From the IMG/VR virus record IMGVR_UViG_3300020119_000126, positions 1-64,000 of that record: DNA of 64,000 nt. The stretch is one strand, 5' to 3'. Of this stretch, positions 22,142-30,064 are shown piece after piece. Every line of letters begins with the position of its first letter. The stretch's first letter is position 1. Origin of the DNA: a virus. The position numbers and the translations under genes were made by a program. The notes beneath the pieces are model-generated. The model searched no databases. It saw only the letters and a program-made list of their open reading frames with translations, and was not told the origin of the DNA.

Positions 22142-23215
22142 ATGTTAAACCCGTCCTCAAGTGCCCCTGGCCTGGTCGTAGTGGATCAGGGGTCAATCAA
22201 AACCAAACTGGCAACGAGTACCCTCTGCACTGACTATTTGTCAGTTCATGCTCCCCTGGCAACAGGCCATGCTCTTGGCTCCCTCAGTTACCTGGATACA
22301 GTTCGCGTGGACAACGATCCGACCTGGTGGGTCTTTGGTGACAACATGGTCAAGTTCGCTGACCTGCAACGTGTCCAACATGTCTCCTCTAATGCCCGCT
22401 ATATCTCAGACAGCTATCGCCGGGGCATGGCTTATGCCTTGTTCCGCACTCATGCTGACATCCTGCCGGGCAAGGAAGTGTTCGAGCCAGTGGTCGTGGT
22501 CAGTGTTCCGGCCAATGAATTCAAGCGCAATAAGACCAAGATTGAAGAAAACCTGGTAGGCAGCTATAAGGTTACTGCTTCCATTGAGGAGAAGGAACGA
22601 CCATGGCGCTTCAAGGTGACCCTCGACAATCTGAACGTCCTGCCGGAAGGGGCTGGCACACTGTATGACTACATCCAGTCGGAGGAGCAAGGACTCTCGG
22701 ATACACGCTTTAGCACCGAAACCATTGCCGTCGCTTCTTGGGGCTGGTACACGTTATCCGTCCTTATCTTCCAGGGCGGGGTTCACATCAGTGACATTAC
22801 GGACTCAAATGATACAGTGGGTCAGTCATCCGTTGCCGAAGCCACCTTTGGTCGGCTTGGTATTGAACCGGGAGCGTCAATTGAGGAAATTGATCGGCAG
22901 ATGCGGTCTAATGATTTCACCTACATGGGACGACCCTATCCTGCCTTTGCTGCTATCAAAGCAGAGGAAATTCAGGCGGCTTTCAACCAGGGTCTTAGCT
23001 GGCTCCAAGCGAAAATCAAAAGGTCAAGGCTAAGCGTCAGCACGCTGGTCTTCACCGGGGGCACCAGCGAGATGTTCTGGCCTTACGTAGACCTAGAAAA
23101 CCATCCCTTGCGGGAGTTGCTGCCTGCCAACATCATCAAGGTCAAGAACGCAGCGCGGGAAGATGCCGATGGCGCATTCAGGTACTTCTATTACATGATG
23201 TCAAAGGGTATCTAG
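22142..23215 (+). CDS. parM: actin-like ParM segregation ATPase
   Basis: 357 residues with an actin-fold outline: phosphate-1 loop LVVVDQGSIKTKLA (D15, G17), FGDNMVKFADL, the ParM-type VLPEGAGTLYDY near residue 165, and adenosine motif VFTGGTSEMF near 305. The phosphate-2 loop is degenerate (FQGGVHISDITD). ParM-like filaments move DNA copies apart. A parR-like gene follows directly and repeats lie around the promoter, so a complete par locus is likely. Alp-type actins in phages are the alternative. Confidence 0.75.
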   Translation: MLNPSSSAPGLVVVDQGSIKTKLATSTLCTDYLSVHAPLATGHALGSLSYLDTVRVDNDPTWWVFGDNMVKFADLQRVQHVSSNARYISDSYRRGMAYALFRTHADILPGKEVFEPVVVVSVPANEFKRNKTKIEENLVGSYKVTASIEEKERPWRFKVTLDNLNVLPEGAGTLYDYIQSEEQGLSDTRFSTETIAVASWGWYTLSVLIFQGGVHISDITDSNDTVGQSSVAEATFGRLGIEPGASIEEIDRQMRSNDFTYMGRPYPAFAAIKAEEIQAAFNQGLSWLQAKIKRSRLSVSTLVFTGGTSEMFWPYVDLENHPLRELLPANIIKVKNAAREDADGAFRYFYYMMSKGI

Positions 23216-23217
23216 AT

Positions 23218-23532
23218 ATGCGCAATAAACGGCGGTCAAGCACCACTCAGCGGCGGAAGGGTACAGAAACAGGAAGCGTGACCTATCAGGTCACGTTTTA
23301 TCCTGACCGCTTTGAGCAGGACAAGTATATCTGTGAGAACCTTGACCTGTTAAAAGGCGTTGGCTCAGGAGCCAGCGGCTGGTTACGTGAGGCGGCGATT
23401 GCTAAAGCATTCGGCATGCCGAATGAGCCAGAGGTCAAGAAAGCGGTAGCTTCCAAAGCACCACCTGTTGAGGGTGTAGCTGATAAGGTAGCCGACTCAA
23501 TGGGGTTGAAATTTGGCAAGAAGAAAGAGTGA
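23218..23532 (+). CDS. parR: ParR-like adaptor (ribbon-helix-helix)
   Basis: 104 residues, starting two bases after parM. A basic N-terminal tail (RNKRRSSTTQRRKG) leads into VTYQVTFYPDRFEQDKYICENL...GWLREAAIAKAF, which fits the strand-helix-helix of ParR ribbon-helix-helix proteins; the C-terminal 40 residues are polar, as expected for the ParM-binding tail. It would bind the repeats upstream of parM. Palindrome copy 8 lies within the gene. Confidence 0.65.
   Translation: MRNKRRSSTTQRRKGTETGSVTYQVTFYPDRFEQDKYICENLDLLKGVGSGASGWLREAAIAKAFGMPNEPEVKKAVASKAPPVEGVADKVADSMGLKFGKKKE
23410..23423. repeat. dispersed palindrome copy 8 (TTCGGCATGCCGAA)
   Basis: Perfect copy (16 bp with outer A/T) inside the parR-like gene. 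Confidence 0.9.
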
Positions 23533-23622
23533 CCTATCTTCCTTGGGGCTACTATGATGTTACTCATCGTAGCTGTCCTTGGAAGCAACCCTTTGTTTCC
23601 ATCGGGCTTTTAGTCACTCTTT
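23524..23622 (+). ncRNA. 99-nt closed structure after parR
   Basis: AAAGAGTGAC (23524-23533) is perfectly complementary to GTCACTCTTT (23613-23622), a 10-bp stem closing the gap between parR and the next gene. No clear coding frame inside. It could protect the 3' end of the par message or be part of the partition site. Confidence 0.4.
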
Positions 23623-23652
23623 CCATAATCTATTATAGGAAGGTCAATCTAA

Positions 23653-23850
23653 ATGTCAAGTAGTTCAATGGTAGACATACTCATCCTTATCTTTTCCTTA
23701 ATGCTTGTCGGTCCCATAGTTGGCTGGGGGCTGACAATTATCTGGAACAAGAAAAAGGTCAGGCCAGTTCATCTGCCTGACCAGACTACGATTTATACAG
23801 ACAACCCGGTCATCACGGTATTAGTGGATGAACGGTATCGAGACAGGTGA
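23653..23850 (+). CDS. 65-residue membrane protein
   Basis: One transmembrane helix (residues 8-31), followed by a basic stretch NKKKVRP and a polar tail. It is the last + gene before the late operon; its end overlaps the convergent phosphoesterase gene by 38 bases. The ribosome site (AGGAAGG) is 10 bases away. Function unknown. Confidence 0.55.
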   Translation: MSSSSMVDILILIFSLMLVGPIVGWGLTIIWNKKKVRPVHLPDQTTIYTDNPVITVLVDERYRDR

Positions 23851-24772
23851 CCCATTGCTCTGCCACCTTCTCCTGCACAAAGGATACTGCGCCTAGCGTA
23901 CCAGGCTTCCACTTGGCCTGGTAACCCACTTTATAACCCTCGATGACGGGCATACCTGCCATGCCCGGTTCGACAAGCGCCAGAAAACCACCTCGCTTGA
24001 ACTGGTATGACCATTGATGACTGTGAAATTGGATACAAAGGGTAGGTTCGGGCCAGCCTAGAAGCTGATGCCATTCGTCTAGCCATTTGCTGAGCTTTCC
24101 AACGGCGGCTCCTGGTTCTGATCCACTGAAGTTGCAATGCGAGATGATAGCGTCACCGAGTTGTCCGAGATAAGCCACCTTTCCAAGAGTTTCCGTGGAA
24201 AGACGTGGGTGATGTGCAGTAACATCGGTGCTGGCTGTGGCGATTCGCTTGGAAGCAAGGCTGGACACAAGTAGGTCAAGGGGGTCGTTAAACAAGGATC
24301 GGGGAGCGGCAGGGAAGTAGTCACATATCCGCCGCCAGAATCTGTCGTCATGGTTGCCTCTCCTGATGATGATTTGGGCTGGTGTCTTGAGTAGAAGGGT
24401 TTCGAAGTAAGCGGTCACGCGCTTATGTTCCTGACCAAATTCATCCTTCTCCTCATCCCAACCTCTAGGGTGAGCACTGAAGCAGGCCAGGTCATAGATG
24501 TCGCCACCTACTTCAATATGGTCAGGTTGTTCAGCGATAATCAGGGGTAGGAGAGCCGGGTGGGGATTGCCATGTAAGTCGCCTAGAGCAACGACCTTGC
24601 GCCGCTTAGAGGGTTTGGCAGGCTGCTTGTATTTATTGGTATCAAGAGTCATGCCAAGAAAGGCGCGAATGGCGTCCACAGAGTCGTCATTTCGGCGTGC
24701 CGAAAGTGGAGAGGGGGCTGCGACCCCCTTTCGTTTAACCTTGGTTGGTGTAAGTGAAGGACGGCGTGGCAT
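23813..24772 (-). CDS. calcineurin-like metallophosphoesterase
   Basis: Start taken at 24772 (MPRRPSLTP); an earlier ATG reaches deep into the holin gene. Metal ligands of the family are visible: GDLHGN near residue 60, GDIYD near 90, GNHDDRF near 140 and HSHQ near 250, the last as a variant of GHTH. 319 residues. It is the final gene of the late operon. Phage members may act on nucleotides, RNA ends or phosphoproteins; the substrate is unknown. Palindrome copy 9 lies near its N-terminus. Confidence 0.8.
   Translation of the reverse strand: MPRRPSLTPTKVKRKGVAAPSPLSARRNDDSVDAIRAFLGMTLDTNKYKQPAKPSKRRKVVALGDLHGNPHPALLPLIIAEQPDHIEVGGDIYDLACFSAHPRGWDEEKDEFGQEHKRVTAYFETLLLKTPAQIIIRRGNHDDRFWRRICDYFPAAPRSLFNDPLDLLVSSLASKRIATASTDVTAHHPRLSTETLGKVAYLGQLGDAIISHCNFSGSEPGAAVGKLSKWLDEWHQLLGWPEPTLCIQFHSHQWSYQFKRGGFLALVEPGMAGMPVIEGYKVGYQAKWKPGTLGAVSFVQEKVAEQWVTCLDTVHPLIP
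24691..24704. repeat. dispersed palindrome copy 9 (TTCGGCGTGCCGAA)
   Basis: Copy in the phosphoesterase gene; CGTG centre is the complement of the CACG variant. Confidence 0.85.
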
Positions 24773-25157
24773 CGTTGTTCGCTGTGGTTGTTGCAGGAAC
24801 GGTTTCTTCACCCCAAGCCTTATGCACGCCATCGCGCAGGGCACCTTCGATAATCATATCCAGGTCAGAAGCGCTGATCTTGATCTTATGGGCATCGGCA
24901 AAGCTTTGAATGGCTTCAATGACTCCAGCTTTCTTGATTGACCCAATATTCTCAATCTGCCCCTTCAGGCCCATCTGCTCAAAGGCTTGCACAGCCAGAC
25001 GACCAAATTCCACAATCAAGTCCCACTGCTTGGTCGTTGCCTGAGCCTTGACCCAAACGCTAACCCGATAACTAAGGAAGCTTAAGAGGGTCAAGATTAG
25101 CGGGAAGGCTACCTGAAGGAAGATTGAGAGTGCTTCGTTCGGGTTGGTTGTGTTCAA
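24735..25157 (-). CDS. phage holin, LL-H type
   Basis: Start placed at TTG 25157 behind AGAGG; a TTG at 25181 is possible. One transmembrane segment (FLQVAFPLILTLLSFLSYRV) is followed by a soluble helical domain WDLIVEFGRLAVQAFEQMG...DLDMIIEGAL that matches the LL-H holin family (Phage_holin_6_1). It would form the membrane lesion that times lysis. The gene overlaps the coiled-coil protein upstream and the phosphoesterase downstream. Confidence 0.75.
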   Translation of the reverse strand: MNTTNPNEALSIFLQVAFPLILTLLSFLSYRVSVWVKAQATTKQWDLIVEFGRLAVQAFEQMGLKGQIENIGSIKKAGVIEAIQSFADAHKIKISASDLDMIIEGALRDGVHKAWGEETVPATTTANNDATPSFTYTNQG

Positions 25158-25554
25158 GTTTCTTATACCTCTGTAGTTCAATTTCCAGTTCGATGATTCG
25201 CTTTTGTAAGCGGGTGATTTCTTGTCGTGCCTCTAGCAGTTCGGCATTGACTGCTTTAAGCTGCTTCTGGTTTTCAACTTCTTTGTTCTTTTGTTCTTCC
25301 AGTTCTCGTTCTACATCAGCCAGGCGCGATGAGTTTTGCAGGGATGTTTGGGCAACCTGTAAGACGAAGCGCAGACTATCAGACTCAAGCAATTCTCGTG
25401 AAGCTGACGCCTTTGAACGCAGGCTATCAGCTTCAGCTTGTGCTTCGACTCGTTTACCACGAGCACGAAGATAGAATGGCGCAACAGTCAGCGCTGCCAC
25501 AATGAACCCTACTAACCCGGTTAAGATTGCCTGAACCTGGGTTGTAGTGAACAT
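25072..25554 (-). CDS. membrane-anchored coiled-coil protein (spanin or holin-like)
   Basis: The N-terminus has one membrane helix (ILTGLVGFIVAALTVAPFYL), then about 100 residues of unbroken charged coiled coil. That is the shape of an inner-membrane spanin, though small holin partners look similar. Its last 86 bases encode the start of the holin in another frame, an arrangement seen in nested lysis genes. No separate outer-membrane lipoprotein was found. Confidence 0.6.
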   Translation of the reverse strand: MFTTTQVQAILTGLVGFIVAALTVAPFYLRARGKRVEAQAEADSLRSKASASRELLESDSLRFVLQVAQTSLQNSSRLADVERELEEQKNKEVENQKQLKAVNAELLEARQEITRLQKRIIELEIELQRYKKLEHNQPERSTLNLPSGSLPANLDPLKLP

Positions 25555-25560
25555 CGTCAG

Positions 25561-26049
25561 TTAGTTGATTTGTGCGACGTGCAGCTTAACAGTCAGGTCA
25601 GCTACTGTGGTATAGGTCGGTGTCGCAGTGCAAACCAACTGACCCCACAACCGATAGTCACCATTAGCCCGATAAGCAATCGGGTTACTGAAGGCGACGG
25701 TATAGATACTGTTGCTTGACGCAATGTCTACATAGGTACCTGTGGCAAGAATGCCCACAAGCTTAAGTGAGTCGGTGTCTGACACATCGAAAGCCGCATT
25801 GTCTGCGACAGCCGTGAAATCAGCACCAAACAAAAAGAGCTTAAGCGCCGCCTTGACCTGGGATTTATCGATAACGGTAAAACCCCAAATGAGACCGGAA
25901 CCGCTGCGTTGGAGTGACACGCCGGGGAAGAACAGCTTGCCACCAACTGCATCGTTTGCGCTATAAGCCCCTGCGGTGATCACAGGGTCAAAGTTGCCAG
26001 TGGCAGAGTCCTTGGCCCGAATGACGGTAGTTCTTTGAGCAGGAAACAT
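25561..26049 (-). CDS. virion-associated hypothetical protein
   Basis: ATG 26049 with AAGGGGAG. 162 residues, beta-rich and alanine/threonine rich (FTVIDKSQ...GDYRLWGQLVCTATPTY), typical of phage decoration or tail-tip accessory proteins. It lies between the fibre region and lysis genes. The upstream gap can fold so that its ribosome site pairs with CTCCCCCT. Confidence 0.55.
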   Translation of the reverse strand: MFPAQRTTVIRAKDSATGNFDPVITAGAYSANDAVGGKLFFPGVSLQRSGSGLIWGFTVIDKSQVKAALKLFLFGADFTAVADNAAFDVSDTDSLKLVGILATGTYVDIASSNSIYTVAFSNPIAYRANGDYRLWGQLVCTATPTYTTVADLTVKLHVAQIN

Positions 26050-26052
26050 GGG

Positions 26053-26100
26053 TGCTCCCCTTTGCAGGAATGCTTAACGATGCACTCATGCTAGGGGGAG
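26053..26100 (-). promoter_or_regulatory. ribosome-site-sequestering hairpin
   Basis: On the minus strand CTCCCCCT pairs with AAGGGGAG, which is the Shine-Dalgarno of the gene at 26049. The intervening 33 bases carry GCAT repeats. Translation may be kept low until the upstream message is opened. Confidence 0.4.
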
Positions 26101-26116
26101 GCTGTCAAGTGGATAC

Positions 26117-26815
26117 TTACGAGGGTTCGGGATAGACTGTGGCATGGCCTTTGACCACCACAGTGCGATGTCCATTGCCAAAAGTAATGATCAGGGCATA
26201 CTTATCACGGCCAAGAGTCATCAGACTGGTTTGGGCAGCCGGAAGTTCAACAGTGACTGTGTTAGCATTGGCATCCACTACCCCGACAAAGCTCTGACCT
26301 GAGACATTAAAGACGGCTTCAGCCGAGGTCAGGTCCAGACCGCTGAAGGTCCAGATGAGTGCCCGGTCTTCACTTTCATAATAGTCTGACCCCTGGAAGA
26401 TTTCTGGAATATCCCCGGTCTCATTGACCATAGAAGTCAAGGTCACTTCCGTTGAGAAAGCGAATGAGGTCAGAGTACGCGTAGCATACTCCCATACCTC
26501 AGCCGCCGTTAGACCTACCACTTCTGCCTGCACCTCAAACTCCTGGTCATAAGCCAGACTTGAGGCCAGGGGGTCATCGACCAGAATGGCGATATAGTAT
26601 GGCCCGGACTGAGTCACATTATCGGCTGGCAGGGTATAGGTGTATTGCAAGTTGGCAGCATCCCAGGTCAGGACAGGCGTAGGCGTAATGACTGTCTGGT
26701 CAGGATAAAGGGCAGTGTCTACTGTTGGTGGCGAAGCTGGCTGGAAGCGAGTGCCATCCGACATTCGCCTGACCTGAAAGTTAAACAGCAGGGCCTGGTT
26801 CAGCGGATACGACAT
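26117..26815 (-). CDS. tail/appendage protein, 232 residues
   Basis: Start taken as ATG 26815 (MSYPLNQALL) overlapping the small upstream gene; an earlier in-frame start at 26872 is inside that gene. Beta-rich with repeated Ig-like strands (YTYTLPADNVTQSGPYYIAIL), fitting receptor-contact or baseplate upper proteins. No enzyme motif. Confidence 0.55.
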   Translation of the reverse strand: MSYPLNQALLFNFQVRRMSDGTRFQPASPPTVDTALYPDQTVITPTPVLTWDAANLQYTYTLPADNVTQSGPYYIAILVDDPLASSLAYDQEFEVQAEVVGLTAAEVWEYATRTLTSFAFSTEVTLTSMVNETGDIPEIFQGSDYYESEDRALIWTFSGLDLTSAEAVFNVSGQSFVGVVDANANTVTVELPAAQTSLMTLGRDKYALIITFGNGHRTVVVKGHATVYPEPS

Positions 26816-26981
26816 TTTCTTTCCAGTCTTCAAGCTGCGCAAAGGCCAACTGAGCGCGGGCCTGCACGACACTATTATTCAACTGTTCGGGCACCAAGAC
26901 GGCAGTAACAGTGACCCCGTACTGCTGGACCAGAGATTCCAGTGCCTTCTTAAAGGCTTGCTGACGTTCTTCGATAGACAT
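26781..26981 (-). CDS. hypothetical 66-residue protein
   Basis: Small helical protein (MSIEERQQAFKKALESLVQQYG) with a proline tail. It overlaps the following gene by 35 bases. It may be an assembly helper of the neighbouring tail proteins; no family recognised. Confidence 0.6.
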   Translation of the reverse strand: MSIEERQQAFKKALESLVQQYGVTVTAVLVPEQLNNSVVQARAQLAFAQLEDWKENVVSAEPGPAV

Positions 26982-26984
26982 GAA

Positions 26985-27266
26985 TTAACCCCTTGCAGCC
27001 AGGTTGGACAACGCGGCATAATTAGCCTGTAGTACAGGCAGGACGAGTGCGGTTAGAACGTACATGCTGTCATTCAACTGTGAGTCGGTCAGGCCCGACA
27101 GTGAGGGTGTGGCATCTAGATTGGGTTGCGTGACCGTATTCTTGACATTGCCCAGGCCGTCGAAGTTGATATTGATCTTGTGCAGTAGCGCTTCCAGTTC
27201 TAGCGCCTTCCCTGCGGCTGCAATGCCGTTTGAGATAGTGTTGCTTTCGAGACTCGTGAGAGCCAT
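26985..27266 (-). CDS. hypothetical 93-residue protein
   Basis: Helical, small-residue rich (LESNTISNGIAAAGKALELEALL), ends with an AALSNLAARG tail. Follows the second fibre gene. Probably virion-associated by position only. Confidence 0.55.
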   Translation of the reverse strand: MALTSLESNTISNGIAAAGKALELEALLHKININFDGLGNVKNTVTQPNLDATPSLSGLTDSQLNDSMYVLTALVLPVLQANYAALSNLAARG

Positions 27267-27309
27267 TTGTCTTGACCTTTCTTATATGGCGGTAGTGCCA
27301 TTTAATCGT

Positions 27310-28980
27310 TTATGTGTAAAGCGGAAGGTAACGCGCCGTGGTGCCATCCCATACTTTCAGCCACTTGGTAACTGTGGCTGTATTAGCAGGCGTACCACTC
27401 ACATCATTGGTGAATGTTTCGGTACTGGCTGCGCCGGAGCCGGGGTCGCTGTGGACGCGCACGCCGCCTGCTGCCGGGATAGACGCTTGAATAGTTCCAC
27501 TTGTCCGAAGCTGAATAGGCTGTGCATCTGTCACGTAAATTTCAAAGGGAGCGCCAATCGCGCCAGCCATTCTAAAGCTAGTACTGTCGCGAACGATGAT
27601 GGCAAAAGTATCGCGAAACGCGAGAGATGAACTTGATCCAGCGGCAGGATCGATGGTGACTCGATGGTTTACTGGATCAAGGCTTAGCAAGTCAACTTCA
27701 GTGCCGATGTTGTAGGCGCTAAATGTCATAAGCGCATTGCGACTCGCATCCGTTGCCGTGGTCCAGATGGTGCGGATGTGGCCCATTGCCCGCTGCGTGT
27801 TAGTTGATGAGTGGCCGTCGAACTCAAGGCCAGTGCCAAAGCCAGCGGCGGGAGTGCCGGATGAGTTGTGTAATACTGTAAGCACGTTGGTTACGGTAGC
27901 GGTAGCAGCGTCTGTAGCGACTTCAGTGATTATCCCGCGAATGGCAACTGCATTAGCGGTATTGTTTGTTCCGATGACCACCGGGCCATTGGAGCCAGTT
28001 GCGATATTTACAGTACCGCCACCAGAGCTATTGTCGAAGCGACCCGATCCGTTGATAAATATATTGGTGGAAACCTGAAGACTACCAACTATGTCCAGCG
28101 CTTGCGTTGGCGTGACCCCGATCCCCACGCGGCCATTCGTAGTATCCACGGTCAGCACAGCAGTGCTACCGTCAGCCTTCGTGAGCTTGAGGGCCGTGGT
28201 AGAGTCGGCTAGTGGGGCGATGGTGGATAGAGCCAACACACCAGCAGAGGTAATCTTGACTTTACTAACACTACCTGTCTGAAAATCCGCCAGAAGCTTC
28301 GATCCAGCAGCGGCAAGCGCGTTTGTCTCAGTTACGTTGATTTGAAGTGCCGTGTAAGGCTGAGCGGCTGGTGCGGTCTGATTGATCTCAGGTTTGATGT
28401 TGACCATGATAAGCGAAGTGCTGCCAGCGGTAGCATTGTAGATGCCTGAGACTTCAACCTGAGTCATGCCGTTTTGCGAAAAGGTATTTGCTGCCCCGCC
28501 GAAAATCGTTCTCAGACCAAAACCGGGCTGCACGGTCAGCGTTCCTGGTGAACTAAAGGTGCTTAGTGTGGCCCCGCCGCCATTACCCAGAGACAATCCC
28601 GTAGCGCCAATTCGAAAGGAGGCGATATTTGGGCTTAGCAAACCAGTGCCGTCAGCATTAAGGTTGAGAAGGTCAACTTCAGTTCCGCTGTTGTTATACG
28701 TTGAGACAGCGAAGTTTACCGTTCGGCTGGCATCTGTAGCCGTACCCCAGGAGAACCTAAAGCGCCCCATATCGCGACTTACTGTCGTGCTACTTTGACC
28801 CTTGAAGGCCAGCCCAGTTCCGTATGATGCGGCGGGGGTTCCGCTGGTGCTATGGTCCAGCACGAGGACGTTGGTGACGGCGGCGGTGGCGGTGTCGGTG
28901 TCGATGACGTGCAAACGAGCGGAAGGCGCGGCTGTTGTTGCGCCGCCTATTGACACGAAGCCCGTCTTGTCGATGAACAT
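27310..28980 (-). CDS. tail fibre protein, distal part (556 residues)
   Basis: Beta-rich, threonine/serine/alanine repetitive sequence typical of trimeric tail fibres. It repeats a module seen in the upstream gene (LKLTKADGSTAVLTVDTTN...IGVTPT). Its ATG is only three codons after the TAA of the upstream fibre gene and in the same frame, and the junction (GST-stop-TVNMFIDKTGFV) reads as continuous fibre sequence. It may be the distal half of one fibre. No C-terminal chaperone domain seen. Confidence 0.7.
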   Translation of the reverse strand: MFIDKTGFVSIGGATTAAPSARLHVIDTDTATAAVTNVLVLDHSTSGTPAASYGTGLAFKGQSSTTVSRDMGRFRFSWGTATDASRTVNFAVSTYNNSGTEVDLLNLNADGTGLLSPNIASFRIGATGLSLGNGGGATLSTFSSPGTLTVQPGFGLRTIFGGAANTFSQNGMTQVEVSGIYNATAGSTSLIMVNIKPEINQTAPAAQPYTALQINVTETNALAAAGSKLLADFQTGSVSKVKITSAGVLALSTIAPLADSTTALKLTKADGSTAVLTVDTTNGRVGIGVTPTQALDIVGSLQVSTNIFINGSGRFDNSSGGGTVNIATGSNGPVVIGTNNTANAVAIRGIITEVATDAATATVTNVLTVLHNSSGTPAAGFGTGLEFDGHSSTNTQRAMGHIRTIWTTATDASRNALMTFSAYNIGTEVDLLSLDPVNHRVTIDPAAGSSSSLAFRDTFAIIVRDSTSFRMAGAIGAPFEIYVTDAQPIQLRTSGTIQASIPAAGGVRVHSDPGSGAASTETFTNDVSGTPANTATVTKWLKVWDGTTARYLPLYT

Positions 28981-28989
28981 GTTAACGGT

Positions 28990-30063
28990 TTAGGTTGACC
29001 CGCTTGGCGTGCCAGAAATGAAACGGATTTGCCCTTCGCCTTGTACGGGGGTAGTAGGATAACCTGCCGTCAGAAAAATATTGCCGCGTTGAGTGCTGGC
29101 CGCACTAAACGCATTGCCGCGTGCGCCGAAATACGGGCCATTTGTGTTCAGGAAGCCCGTACCATACCCGGCAACCATAAACCCAAATGTGTTGTTGACG
29201 GCCCCAGTTGATGTACTGCCTACATAAATGACATTTACAGACGTGCCACTAGCTTGATTGAGAAGTAGACCGCTACGTGTCTCAACAATATCACTTGCGC
29301 TAACAAGCAGGCCAGCCAACGTATTGCCGCCACGATTCAAGGTCAGGTAGGAGTTGGAGGTATCGTAAAAGAGCGACCCCTCAAGGGTTGACCCGTTGAA
29401 AAGAGAGACTGACGGAAACGTAAACCCGGCGCGATCAACCCTTACGCCCTGCGAGTTTCCGTCATTAAAGACATGAAACTTGCCAGTGGGAGTTCCGCCG
29501 ATCCCGATCCGGCTGTTCGTCGTATCCACGGTTAGCACTGCCGTAGTGCCATCGGCCTTCGTGAGCTTCAAGGCTGTAGTGGAATCAGCGGAAGGCGCAA
29601 GGATTGGCCCGACAAATCGGGTCGTAGCGGTGATAATGGTGCCCGTAATCGCCGCTGGCGTCGTATTGCCAATGGCGGGTGGCGCAGCGAAGTCACTCAG
29701 CAGGCTTACTGTTCCGGCTTTATCAGGCAGGACATACACCCTATCCGCCGTGTTGCTGGTACCGTCGAAGGTGCGGACGAAGCCGTTCGTCCCCTTCCAG
29801 CTAAAGCGATTGCTGCTGTCAATGTAAATCCGACTGGCGGCGGTAGGCGTACCCGGCGCAGTGCTATTAGCAAGCTCAAGGTAGTCGCTAATGGTAGGGT
29901 GAGCGATAGTCGGTCCCGTCGCCAGCACGACACTGCCGCTGCCTGTCGTTGGTGCAGCCGAAGCAGCCGTGACACGGCCCTTGGCATCAATGGTGATGGT
30001 AGCCAGCACCACAGTAGCAGGTGTAACGATATTAGGCAGGATATTGAGCGAGCTACCAGGCAT
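28990..30063 (-). CDS. tail fibre protein, proximal part (357 residues)
   Basis: Start ATG 30063. The first 40 residues (SSLNILPNIVTPATVVLATI) resemble fibre N-termini; then beta-repeats with the shared module TALKLTKADGTTAVLTVD. It ends at a TAA in frame with the next fibre gene, nine bases before that gene's ATG. Either two fibre polypeptides or one interrupted gene. Confidence 0.7.
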   Translation of the reverse strand: MPGSSLNILPNIVTPATVVLATITIDAKGRVTAASAAPTTGSGSVVLATGPTIAHPTISDYLELANSTAPGTPTAASRIYIDSSNRFSWKGTNGFVRTFDGTSNTADRVYVLPDKAGTVSLLSDFAAPPAIGNTTPAAITGTIITATTRFVGPILAPSADSTTALKLTKADGTTAVLTVDTTNSRIGIGGTPTGKFHVFNDGNSQGVRVDRAGFTFPSVSLFNGSTLEGSLFYDTSNSYLTLNRGGNTLAGLLVSASDIVETRSGLLLNQASGTSVNVIYVGSTSTGAVNNTFGFMVAGYGTGFLNTNGPYFGARGNAFSAASTQRGNIFLTAGYPTTPVQGEGQIRFISGTPSGST

Positions 30064-30064
30064 A

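Noticed and set aside
7990-23850. Integrase or prophage attachment site
   Set aside because: No tyrosine or serine recombinase motif and no duplicated tRNA end were seen in the window.
27064-29990. Several + strand frames over the fibre genes
   Set aside because: Mirror of threonine/alanine repeats; no start signals.
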